Source: Acholeplasmatales bacterium (GTDB taxonomy: Bacteria > Bacillota_I > Bacilli_A > Acholeplasmatales > Anaeroplasmataceae). Taken from it: a stretch of 8,043 nt of DNA. The notes under the pieces are model-generated. The model worked only from the letters and a program-made list of their open reading frames with translations, ran no database searches and was not told the origin of the DNA. The translations under genes were made by a program, and so were the position numbers. Positions within the stretch are counted from its first letter, which is position 1. Every line of letters begins with the position of its first letter. Below, one piece after another: positions 1-6,398 of the stretch. The stretch covers positions 1 to 8,043 of the forward strand of contig JAEELC010000133.1 of NCBI GenBank assembly GCA_016288675.1, written 5' to 3'.

Positions 1-1759
1 ATTTATTAAATGATTCATAAAATTCCTTCTTCATACCTAAATTAGCATAAAAATGGGTTAGAGAAGCTCTAAGTGAACCATCATTTTTATAATCTTCCAT
101 TTTTAAGATAGTATTTTTATTCGCATCCGTTACGACACTTGTAGGCTTATAATCCTTAGAAAAGACATTAGTAACATGCGTAAGAAGGGTATAACTAGGA
201 CGAGCAACCTTATAATCAGAATGATATGGCATAATATAATTCTTATTGTTAATACCTATGTGATGCATATTTAAAATTATATCAACATATGGTTTATTAA
301 TAGCTTCATCATAACCTAAATCTCTATTAATTAGTATAAAATCATACATCAATTCATAAATAAATATATCATCACTAGTACATCCGTCGCTTATATAGCA
401 CAATTCATTATCAATCTTAAATGTATCTCCAATACTAGTTGAAGGATAAAATACATATTTATTATTTTTATCCTTCTTTAAATTTGAAATAACAAAATCA
501 ACATTATCTTTGATTAATGAATAATAATGTTTTACGAAATTCAAATCATTACTATATCTATAATAATCAAGAATAAATGGTACTAGATTAGTTTGTCCTA
601 AAGGGTTATATGAAATATTTAAATTATCACCTTTTAAAAATGTATTTCCAAACATATCAAAATTATTAAATGAGAAGCTACCACGAGCTTTATACATTTT
701 TCTTGCAGGAGATTTTCCGGTTTTATGTATTAATTTTAAGAAATCAAATAATGGATTAATACAATCTTTTAAATTACCTCCAAAACAATTCGAATAATTT
801 GTTAAAAAAGCCCCTAAATTATATGTATCATCATTATTAAATGACCATATACCATTACGAGTCATAGGTAAATTATATAATGATGAAGAAATCATTATAT
901 AACGAGAAAAATTATATGTGTTATTAATATTATAATTATTTGTATGAATTGATTGAGTATAATATAATGATTTATATTTACTAACAGCAGCTTCATTAAT
1001 ATTTTTTAAATCATATTTTTTTGCTAAGCTAGATAAAATATAATGTCTAGGATTAGGTTTATAATAGCTTGTTGCAAGCTTAATATAAATAGAAATGCTT
1101 TTGCCACGAGCATGTATTTTATTATTACTTACCTTAATAATATTAGCTTCAACTTTAACAGATGTATATAATTCTTGATATCCATTAAATTTTGTAATCA
1201 TTACAATGCTATTTTGATAATCCTTGATTTGATTTTGAAAAACATTATTTGAAAGAGATAAATCTATTTCTTCTATTTTAGTTGATTCAATATTTACACA
1301 AATTAAATCATCAACTATGCTTGAAAAATATTTTCTTTCAATTTTATGCTTATTTTCAATATATGAAACATATATTTCACCGCTACCCATATCAAGTGTT
1401 CTATTATATGATGAGATGTTTTTCCCAGAATGATAATTAATATTTAAAAAACTAGCAGTTTTATAAAGTGCACGTCGGCCAATATTTGAATCAATATTTT
1501 CAATTGCATATTTATTAGCTTCTAAAATATTATCTTCCTCAATTAGATTTTCAACATTTTTTATATGTTTATAAAACTCACGCTTTTTTATCTTTGCATC
1601 AGTTCCATAAACCCAAAATGTATTTTCATTTAATGGTAATATTTCATTAGAAACATTACCATAAACTAATGCACCAATATGTGAATTTCCTAAAGGAATA
1701 GTTTTCTTAATATCTTTAAAAGCTTCTTCATCGAAAGATAAAATATCACTGGTAAACAT
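1..1759 (-). CDS. Glycoside hydrolase family 95-like protein, 3' end beyond the window, catalytic residues apparently altered
   Basis: The frame is open from ATG at 1759 to the left edge (586 codons, no stop), so the C-terminus is missing; GH95 enzymes are usually about 750-800 residues. The start follows GGTGATG and a good promoter. Family signatures in order: IPLGNSHIGALVYG (21-34) and LPLNENTFW (41-49), matching the GH95 N-terminal PLGNGRLGAMV...LNE.xLW pattern; NLKDCINPLFDFL (329-341); ARKMYKARG (352-360); the HHNTDxWG-like segment reading FNNFDMFG (364-371); PSTS (439-442); TSDDIFIYELMYDF (461-474). GH95 members are alpha-L-fucosidases or galactosidases. By hand alignment the N-x-N pair before QMNYWP reads LGA (315-317), and the Glu of PSTSPEN is Gly444 (PSTSIGDTF). 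No signal peptide is seen, so the protein is likely cytoplasmic. Family membership is fairly sure; activity is doubtful. It is separated from cysK by a terminator. Confidence 0.72.
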   Translation of the reverse strand, partial: MFTSDILSFDEEAFKDIKKTIPLGNSHIGALVYGNVSNEILPLNENTFWVYGTDAKIKKREFYKHIKNVENLIEEDNILEANKYAIENIDSNIGRRALYKTASFLNINYHSGKNISSYNRTLDMGSGEIYVSYIENKHKIERKYFSSIVDDLICVNIESTKIEEIDLSLSNNVFQNQIKDYQNSIVMITKFNGYQELYTSVKVEANIIKVSNNKIHARGKSISIYIKLATSYYKPNPRHYILSSLAKKYDLKNINEAAVSKYKSLYYTQSIHTNNYNINNTYNFSRYIMISSSLYNLPMTRNGIWSFNNDDTYNLGAFLTNYSNCFGGNLKDCINPLFDFLKLIHKTGKSPARKMYKARGSFSFNNFDMFGNTFLKGDNLNISYNPLGQTNLVPFILDYYRYSNDLNFVKHYYSLIKDNVDFVISNLKKDKNNKYVFYPSTSIGDTFKIDNELCYISDGCTSDDIFIYELMYDFILINRDLGYDEAINKPYVDIILNMHHIGINNKNYIMPYHSDYKVARPSYTLLTHVTNVFSKDYKPTSVVTDANKNTILKMEDYKNDGSLRASLTHFYANLGMKKEFYESFNK

Positions 1760-1784
1760 ATCATCACCACTTTTCTTTAATTCT

Positions 1785-1814
1785 ATTATACTAAATTTTG
1801 TCGTTTTTTGTAGA
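1785..1814 (-). promoter_or_regulatory. Promoter of the GH95-like gene
   Basis: A perfect -10 TATAAT lies at 1790-1785 on the minus strand, with TCTACA (4 of 6 to TTGACA) at 1814-1809 and an 18-base spacer. Transcription would start near 1778, giving a leader of about 20 bases with the GGTGAT ribosome site. It sits just after the cysK terminator, so the GH95-like gene is its own unit. Confidence 0.6.
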
Positions 1815-1841
1815 AAAAAAGACAGTTTTTTATTAACTGTC
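1814..1841 (-). terminator. Intrinsic terminator of cysK
   Basis: On the minus strand GACAGTT (1841-1835) pairs perfectly with AACTGTC (1827-1821) around a 7-base loop, followed directly by seven T (1820-1814). It starts 9 bases after the cysK stop codon. Confidence 0.88.
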
Positions 1842-1850
1842 CAACATTTA

Positions 1851-2789
1851 TTATTCAGCTTGATTAAATAATTCATTAGTTAAATAACGATCCCCTGAAT
1901 CAGGAAGTAATACTACTATAGTTTTACCTTTATTTTCAGGTCTTTTAGCAACTTCTATAGCGGCACTTAAAGCTGCACCGGATGATATACCAACTAGCAT
2001 ACCTTCATAACGTGCAATTTCTCTAGCTACAGACATAGCATCATCATTTTCTACTCTTAAAACCTCATCGCAAATATCAGTATCTAAAATTGAAGGAATA
2101 AAGCCTGCACCAATTCCTTGAATTTTATGAGGTCCTGCAATACCTTTTGTAATAAAAGGAGAGCTTGCAGGTTCAACACCAATAGCTTTAATTTGACTAT
2201 TTTGTTCTTTTAAATATTTACCAACACCAGAAATAGTACCACCTGTACCTATACCAGCAATAAATATATCAATATTACCATCTGTATCTTTCCAAATCTC
2301 TGGTCCAGTAGTTAAATAATGGGCTTTAGGATTTGACACATTATCAAATTGACCTAAAATTAATGAATTATTAATTTCTTTATTTAATTCATTAGCTTTA
2401 GAAATAGCTCCCTTCATACCTTGTGAACCTGGAGTAAGAACCACATTAGCTCCATAAGCCTTCATAAGATTTCTTCTTTCAACAGACATTGAATCAGGCA
2501 TAACAATAATAGCCTTTAGTCCATACATGGCAGCAATAGCTGCAATACCAATACCAGTATTACCACTTGTAGGTTCAATTAATGTTGTATCCTTATCAAT
2601 CTTACCTTGTTCCATTGCATCTTTAATCATTTGACGAGCAACTCTGTCTTTAACAGAACCTGCAGGATTTAGTGCTTCAATTTTTACTAAAATTTTAGCT
2701 CCAAGATTATATCTTTCTTCAATTCTAGTTGGTTCTAAAAGTGGAGTATTTCCAATTAATTCTTCTACTGATTTATAAATTTTTGACAT
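1851..2789 (-). CDS. cysK: Cysteine synthase A (O-acetylserine sulfhydrylase)
   Basis: This PLP enzyme makes L-cysteine from O-acetyl-L-serine and sulfide in the cytoplasm. At 312 residues it has the family's normal length. Key motifs: LIGNTPLL (11-18); NPAGSVKDR (41-49) with Lys47 as the Schiff-base lysine; the substrate loop PTSGNTG (73-79); the PLP phosphate-binding GTGGT (181-185); GISSGAA (267-273); PDSGDRY (296-302). The CysK-style 'LNPAGSVKDR' and length favour CysK over cystathionine beta-synthase. ATG at 2789 follows GAGAGG (2803-2798) at 8 bases. It is the only structural gene behind the poly-Cys leader and attenuator, so its transcription is probably tuned to charged tRNA-Cys. It ends at its own terminator. 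All catalytic residues are intact. Confidence 0.96.
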   Translation of the reverse strand: MSKIYKSVEELIGNTPLLEPTRIEERYNLGAKILVKIEALNPAGSVKDRVARQMIKDAMEQGKIDKDTTLIEPTSGNTGIGIAAIAAMYGLKAIIVMPDSMSVERRNLMKAYGANVVLTPGSQGMKGAISKANELNKEINNSLILGQFDNVSNPKAHYLTTGPEIWKDTDGNIDIFIAGIGTGGTISGVGKYLKEQNSQIKAIGVEPASSPFITKGIAGPHKIQGIGAGFIPSILDTDICDEVLRVENDDAMSVAREIARYEGMLVGISSGAALSAAIEVAKRPENKGKTIVVLLPDSGDRYLTNELFNQAE

Positions 2790-2807
2790 AATAATTACCT
2801 CTCGTTT

Positions 2808-2849
2808 AAAAATAAAAAATTAGGATTACTCCATAAAGTAATCCTAATT
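2808..2849 (-). terminator. Attenuator terminator in the cysK leader
   Basis: AATTAGGATTACT (2849-2837) and AGTAATCCTAATT (2830-2818) form a 13-bp perfect stem with loop TTATGG, and the T-rich run spans 2819-2808 (six T, A, five T). It lies upstream of cysK, between the leader ORF and the cysK ribosome site, so it can only act as a conditional terminator. Confidence 0.9.
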
Positions 2850-2880
2850 AATAATAAAAATAAAAGTGATTACTTTATAA
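2831..2880 (-). promoter_or_regulatory. Antiterminator pairing of the cysK attenuator
   Basis: ATAAAGTAATC (2878-2868) on the minus strand is a perfect 11-base reverse complement of GATTACTTTAT (2843-2833). Two further U·G pairs (2880-2879 with 2832-2831) are possible. The downstream partner covers seven bases of the terminator's 5' arm plus its loop, so the two structures exclude each other. The upstream partner includes the leader ORF's stop codon (2877-2875), where a terminating ribosome would mask it. Pairing is seen directly; the switch is inferred. Confidence 0.8.
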
Positions 2881-2952
2881 AAGTATGCCAAAAAAAGTGT
2901 TTAAAAAACAGCAACAACAAGTATTCATATTTAAATAATTGTACTTTAGCAT
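2875..2952 (-). CDS. Cysteine leader peptide (25 aa) with four consecutive Cys codons
   Basis: A short ORF: ATG at 2952, stop TAA at 2877-2875. It begins MLKYNYLNMNT, continues with CCCC (residues 12-15, codons TGT TGT TGC TGT at 2919-2908) and ends FLNTFFGILL. AAGGAG (2966-2961) lies 8 bases before the ATG, the best kind of ribosome site in the window. Four adjacent Cys codons, a rare residue, just ahead of cysteine synthase identify it as a sensor ORF whose translation, not product, matters. The last Cys codon is about 30 bases before the antiterminator strand, which a stalled ribosome would leave free. Poly-Cys regulatory ORFs before sulfur genes are known from mycobacteria; I know of none described for this type of bacterium. 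A functional Cys-rich peptide is the less likely alternative. Confidence 0.88.
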   Translation of the reverse strand: MLKYNYLNMNTCCCCFLNTFFGILL

Positions 2953-2972
2953 ATTAATCACTCCTTGCGTTT

Positions 2973-3001
2973 AGTATAGCATAATTAAAAGTATTAATAA
3001 A
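2973..3001 (-). promoter_or_regulatory. Promoter of the cys leader-cysK unit
   Basis: An extended -10, TGC-TATACT, has its hexamer at 2978-2973 on the minus strand. The -35 at 17 bases is poor (TTTATT, 3001-2996), as is common with TGn promoters. The predicted start near 2966 puts the leader ORF's AAGGAG at the very 5' end of the RNA; the transcript would run about 177 bases before cysK. Confidence 0.6.
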
Positions 3002-3012
3002 ACATAATGCTT

Positions 3013-3042
3013 AAAAAAAATAATCCTTTGAAAGGATTATTT
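3013..3042 (-). terminator. Intrinsic terminator of the alpha/beta hydrolase gene
   Basis: ATAATCC (3040-3034) pairs with GGATTAT (3026-3020) around TTTCAAA, extendable by two A:T pairs at the base (3042-3041 with 3019-3018), followed by eight T (3020-3013). The hydrolase's TAA (3039-3037) is inside the 5' arm. Confidence 0.85.
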
Positions 3043-3777
3043 TGAAATAAATTGTTCTACTCTTCTTGTAGCAATGTTCCATTGAGTTTCAGCAGAAATA
3101 GTTCCAACATTATCATTTTTTTGAACTCCATAGCTACCAAAATAAGAATGGTTACCGCCTTCAATAATATATTCAATTGTTGATGATGGTAAATTTGAGG
3201 AATATTGTTCAAGCTTATTTGCTCTCATGATGTTATCTTGACTACCATAAATTTGTAAAACATTGGCATCAGTTATATTTGTTAAATCTTTATCAGAATA
3301 TGCAGCAAATAAGATTAAGCCATATAATTTATCACTGTTTTTAGCATAATATCTAGCACCAAAAGCTCCACCTAAAGAATGACCTGCTAAATACCAAGTT
3401 TTATCTTTATATTCTTCGTTTTCAATTACCTTATCAGCAGCATTAGATCTTAGCATAGCTAAATTATAAGGCATTGAACAAATTACAGTTGTATATCCGT
3501 CATCAGCAAGCTTACGCATAATTGGTGCATAAGCTTTATCTTCTACAAGACCACCAGGATAAAATACTATAGCTTGTTGCTTAGAATTTTTTGGTTTAAA
3601 CCAAATATTATTATTTGAGTCATAATCAACAATTACATTCTCACTACTAGCAAGATATTCTTGACAATTTTCTGCGTGATAATAACCTGATGCATATACA
3701 TTAAATGCTATAAATATTATTATAAATAAAATGATAAGTGTTAAAAATAACTTTTTTAATATATGATGTTTCTTCAT
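3037..3777 (-). CDS. Membrane-anchored alpha/beta hydrolase
   Basis: A 246-residue protein with a basic N-terminus and one hydrophobic segment (about 10-28), then an extracytoplasmic domain; ASG at 29-31 could be a cleavage site, so anchor or signal peptide is open. The domain has the alpha/beta hydrolase pattern: strand plus oxyanion turn VFYPGGLVE (71-79), nucleophile elbow GHSLGG (132-137, Ser134), likely acid Asp181 in YGSQDN, and His210 in EGGNHSYFG. This fits the Abhydrolase_5-like group (esterase/lipase-like); the substrate cannot be told. The catalytic triad appears complete. AAAGGA (3789-3784) precedes the ATG by 6 bases. It starts 20 bases after the 152-residue gene with no terminator between, so the two are probably co-transcribed, ending at the hairpin over its stop codon. 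Confidence 0.88.
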   Translation of the reverse strand: MKKHHILKKLFLTLIILFIIIFIAFNVYASGYYHAENCQEYLASSENVIVDYDSNNNIWFKPKNSKQQAIVFYPGGLVEDKAYAPIMRKLADDGYTTVICSMPYNLAMLRSNAADKVIENEEYKDKTWYLAGHSLGGAFGARYYAKNSDKLYGLILFAAYSDKDLTNITDANVLQIYGSQDNIMRANKLEQYSSNLPSSTIEYIIEGGNHSYFGSYGVQKNDNVGTISAETQWNIATRRVEQFISK

Positions 3778-3797
3778 AATAGTTCCTTTACGACAAA

Positions 3798-4256
3798 TTA
3801 ATTATTAAAATAGCGACTAGCTAATTTAAACCCCTTATCAAAACTATCCTTAAAAGCTTCCTGTGCTTCAGTTTCTTTATTATTCAAATGCATATAAAGG
3901 CCATACATAAATTCATATTCACCTTTAGATTCATCAAAAATTTCACCAAAATTTTTCTTAACATAGTCAATGTTAGATTCATTTAGCTCAATAAATTTTG
4001 TTTCAAGATAACAAGTTTCTTCAATTTCATTTCCAAGTGAATAAGCTTTAAGCTTAAATGGAATGATATCATTATCTTCATCTTTATCTAAAAATTTTAT
4101 TTTATTTTCATTAATAGTAATAGTCTTTAAGCTATTTAATGGATGATCAAAACTAGACACATCATAAGTTTTATTATCTTCTAACTTGAAATATGCAATG
4201 CTTGATCTCCTAATACCAATACATTCTGATACTACTTTAAATCTTACTATATTCAT
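3798..4256 (-). CDS. Protein of unknown function, 152 aa
   Basis: I do not recognise this protein. It has no signal peptide or membrane segment and is acidic. Residues 1-95 look beta-rich (alternating short hydrophobic strands such as KTITINENKIKFL, 44-56). The C-terminal 45 residues look helical, with a YEFMYGLYMHL...AQEAFKDSFDKGFKLASRYF pattern (parts of 113-150) that resembles one TPR or Sel1-like helix pair, too short to call a repeat protein. Start: ATG 4256 with GGTGA (4265-4261) 4 bases upstream. It lies 44 bases after the nucleotidase/kinase gene, with a promoter-like sequence in that gap, and 20 bases before the hydrolase, so a functional link with the hydrolase is plausible but unproven. 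Confidence 0.8.
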   Translation of the reverse strand: MNIVRFKVVSECIGIRRSSIAYFKLEDNKTYDVSSFDHPLNSLKTITINENKIKFLDKDEDNDIIPFKLKAYSLGNEIEETCYLETKFIELNESNIDYVKKNFGEIFDESKGEYEFMYGLYMHLNNKETEAQEAFKDSFDKGFKLASRYFNN

Positions 4257-4272
4257 ATAATCACCGAAGAAG

Positions 4273-4300
4273 ATTATATCATAAACTTTTATAAATTAAA
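4273..4300 (-). promoter_or_regulatory. Putative promoter of the 152-aa gene and hydrolase
   Basis: An extended -10 TGA-TATAAT has its hexamer at 4278-4273. The -35 is weak (TTTAAT at 4300-4295, 16-base spacer). The start would fall near 4266, directly before the GGTGA ribosome site. There is no terminator after the upstream gene, so read-through is also expected. Confidence 0.5.
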
Positions 4301-5413
4301 TTATTTTAATTTTAATAATGAAATAATCTCTTTTGCAGCAGCCTCATAATCTCCTGTATTAGTTATTGTAAAATCACAAATATCTTGATTTTGTTTTTCT
4401 GAATCAATTGAAATAATTCTATTAACTTTATCTTCAATAGTAGTATCTTTTTTCAAAATTGATTCGATTAATACCTTTCTATCTCTCTTAATATAAACAG
4501 TAGTTACATTAGGGAAATTTGTCATAACACTCATAGCACCACAAATATCCATAGTAACTAATACATTCTTTCCACGATTAATAATCTTTGAAATATCTTT
4601 TCTTTTACTTCCATAACCATGACCAGCATACATAGTTGATTCAAATAATTCACCATTATCTTGCATTCTATGGAACTCTTCTAATGTAATATATTGATAC
4701 CAATCATTTGGCTTAAGTGCTGTTTCATCCTTAGTAGTATAAGATATTAATTTTTCAAAAGTTTTAAGCTTTGTAGCCATATGGCTAGCAATCTTAGTTT
4801 TACCTGAACCAGAAGGTCCTACTAAAATTAAGATTCCTGGCGCTTTAAATTCATCTTTTTTAGCACTATATGATTTAGTAATAACTTCTACTAATTTTAA
4901 AAATTCATCATAATTATTAACAGCAAGCATACCTGTCGCCTTAGAATTCCATGGTCTACGCATAAGAATAGGATATGCAGCATTAGACTTAAATACATTA
5001 TGCATACCATCATCAAATAAAATATCTGTAGTAATCTTATCTTTTCTACTTCCCATATAAATATTTGATGGTGGAATATCAGGAAATTCCTCCATTATAC
5101 GCTTAGCTCTAATTCCCATAAATTCTGGTGGAATTGATGTAGAAATAAATACTTCAGTTAATTGGCTTAACTTATGTACAAATTCCTTAGCTCCTTGAAT
5201 TACAGGTTGATTTTTATAAAATTCAGGATCATTAAAATATTCAAAAATTACATCAGCTCTAGTACCAAGCTTACCCCAATGATCAACCTCATGAATAGTT
5301 AGTGGTGGATCAAATTTATATTTCTCATTAGCTAATTTTATTGCATATGGAATACATTCCATTAATAAATCATCAACATCTAAAGCTGTAGACATTCTAA
5401 ATCTTTGGCTCAT
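4301..5413 (-). CDS. Fusion of a 5'-nucleotidase-like HAD domain and a guanylate kinase-like domain
   Basis: A 370-residue protein with two domains. Residues 8-180 resemble 5'(3')-deoxyribonucleotidase (NT5C type, HAD fold): LDVDDLL (11-17; Asp12/Asp14), FISTS (89-93) as motif II, and SRKDK (122-126) with ILFDDG (131-136) as motifs III/IV. The usual Gly after DxD is Asp15. Residues 192-368 resemble guanylate kinase: P-loop GPSGSGKT (199-206), ISYTTK (223-228), GELFESTMYAGHGYGS (254-269), VTMDICGA (286-293). The normal GMP-binding pair in SxTTRxxR is changed to Lys228 and a Thr/Ala region, while Glu258, Tyr267 and Asp289 are kept, so substrate specificity may differ from GMP. The start is supported by AAGGAG (5426-5421) 7 bases upstream. 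A separate promoter precedes it; no terminator follows, so it may be operonic with the next two genes. Domain calls are firm, the role is not. Confidence 0.85.
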   Translation of the reverse strand: MSQRFRMSTALDVDDLLMECIPYAIKLANEKYKFDPPLTIHEVDHWGKLGTRADVIFEYFNDPEFYKNQPVIQGAKEFVHKLSQLTEVFISTSIPPEFMGIRAKRIMEEFPDIPPSNIYMGSRKDKITTDILFDDGMHNVFKSNAAYPILMRRPWNSKATGMLAVNNYDEFLKLVEVITKSYSAKKDEFKAPGILILVGPSGSGKTKIASHMATKLKTFEKLISYTTKDETALKPNDWYQYITLEEFHRMQDNGELFESTMYAGHGYGSKRKDISKIINRGKNVLVTMDICGAMSVMTNFPNVTTVYIKRDRKVLIESILKKDTTIEDKVNRIISIDSEKQNQDICDFTITNTGDYEAAAKEIISLLKLK

Positions 5414-5459
5414 ATTATCACTCCTTTTAATAAATCTTTTATGTTTCTTTATTTCAACT

Positions 5460-5488
5460 ATTTTACCACAAGATTAACTTATTTACAA
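5460..5488 (-). promoter_or_regulatory. Promoter of the nucleotidase/kinase fusion gene
   Basis: A -35 TTGTAA (5488-5483), a 17-base spacer and an extended -10 TGG-TAAAAT (hexamer 5465-5460) lie on the minus strand just after the plsC terminator. The predicted start near 5453 gives a leader of about 40 bases in which I see no further structure. Confidence 0.65.
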
Positions 5489-5500
5489 TTAAACAAGTTA

Positions 5501-5531
5501 AATAAAAAGTAAGTGCAGCAATAGCACTTAC
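5501..5531 (-). terminator. Intrinsic terminator of plsC
   Basis: GTAAGTGC (5531-5524) pairs with GCACTTAC (5516-5509) around a 7-base loop, followed by TTTTTATT. The plsC stop TAA (5530-5528) lies within the 5' arm. Confidence 0.88.
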
Positions 5532-6328
5532 CTTGATAAATCTTCTTTAATTAATTCTTCAATTTTATCTTTAGCTTTAACATCAGATTCAAAATCAGCT
5601 GGATTTATAACATCTAAAGCTTTGATATATATCTTTTTTCCAAATAAACTAAATTTAAAATTCTTTGTTCCTTTAATTGAACAAACTACAATTTTCTTAT
5701 TAGCACTAAAAGCTGGCTTTAAGCTCCCTGGTTTCATTGGAAGTATAATATCTTCTGTCTTATTACGAGTTCCTTCAGGGAAAATTAGAACACTACAAGT
5801 GTTATTTTTTAAAAAATCACGAGCTTTAAAAATAGCTTTAGCACCTTCACGAGCACTTTCTCTATTAATTGAAATATAACCACAAGCATTAATCATAGAC
5901 CCAATCACAGGTATTTTAAAGTTTTCAGGCTTTGAAACAACTACAAATGGTTTATTTATGATATTTATAAATGCTAAAGGATCCATATTTGAAACATGAT
6001 TTGCAACATATAATACATTCTTATCTTTTACAATTTCAAAGTTTTGTTTAATTACTTTAACTCTAATAAATTTCATTAATAAAATATCTAAATTTTTAAT
6101 TAAATGATCTATATATTTATTGTATTTATGATCTTTATTTTTGATAAATAAGCAAACGATGTAACAATAAAAAATATATAGTAATAATATTAATATCATT
6201 GATACAACAAATAAAGGAATCATTAAAAACATATAATAATAATTTGAAAATGAATTAGAAATAAAATATGAAATTATTCCTGAAAGACATATGCTTAATA
6301 TAAATTGAATAGTTATAACAGTATACAT
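5528..6328 (-). CDS. plsC: 1-acyl-sn-glycerol-3-phosphate acyltransferase (PlsC family)
   Basis: This membrane enzyme transfers an acyl group to lysophosphatidic acid to give phosphatidic acid in phospholipid synthesis. The 266-residue sequence has two N-terminal hydrophobic segments (about 5-25 and 31-62), then the acyltransferase domain: NHVSNMD (110-116; His111 and Asp116 of the H-x4-D catalytic motif), ISINRES (152-158), FPEGTR (183-188) and PMKPGSLKPAF (197-207). All the core motifs are intact. The long double-hydrophobic N-terminus is somewhat more than the minimal enzyme carries. The start is set by AAGGAG (6341-6336) 7 bases before the ATG. It stands alone between its own promoter and terminator. 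Relatives with the same motifs include lyso-ornithine lipid acyltransferases, so substrate is inferred from the family. Confidence 0.9.
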   Translation of the reverse strand: MYTVITIQFILSICLSGIISYFISNSFSNYYYMFLMIPLFVVSMILILLLYIFYCYIVCLFIKNKDHKYNKYIDHLIKNLDILLMKFIRVKVIKQNFEIVKDKNVLYVANHVSNMDPLAFINIINKPFVVVSKPENFKIPVIGSMINACGYISINRESAREGAKAIFKARDFLKNNTCSVLIFPEGTRNKTEDIILPMKPGSLKPAFSANKKIVVCSIKGTKNFKFSLFGKKIYIKALDVINPADFESDVKAKDKIEELIKEDLSR

Positions 6329-6346
6329 ATATTTTCTCCTTTTTTT

Positions 6347-6376
6347 ATTATAATAAAATAAAAATCACTTTGTAAT
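6347..6376 (-). promoter_or_regulatory. Promoter of plsC
   Basis: A perfect -10 TATAAT (6352-6347) has ATTACA (4 of 6) at 6376-6371 as the -35, 18 bases apart. The start near 6340 falls within or next to the AAGGAG ribosome site, so the mRNA leader is very short. Confidence 0.5.
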
Positions 6377-6398
6377 TTTTGTTCTTTCCAAACTGAAG

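Noticed and set aside
2790..2970. T-box riboswitch upstream of cysK
   Set aside because: I see no T-box consensus (TGG-containing AGGGTGGTACCGCG-like element) and no long specifier stem; the leader is short and holds a translated ORF with a Cys run, which explains the terminator better.
5622..5879. Plus-strand open frame of 85 codons
   Set aside because: It lies fully opposite the acyltransferase motifs of plsC and has no ribosome site or recognisable domain.
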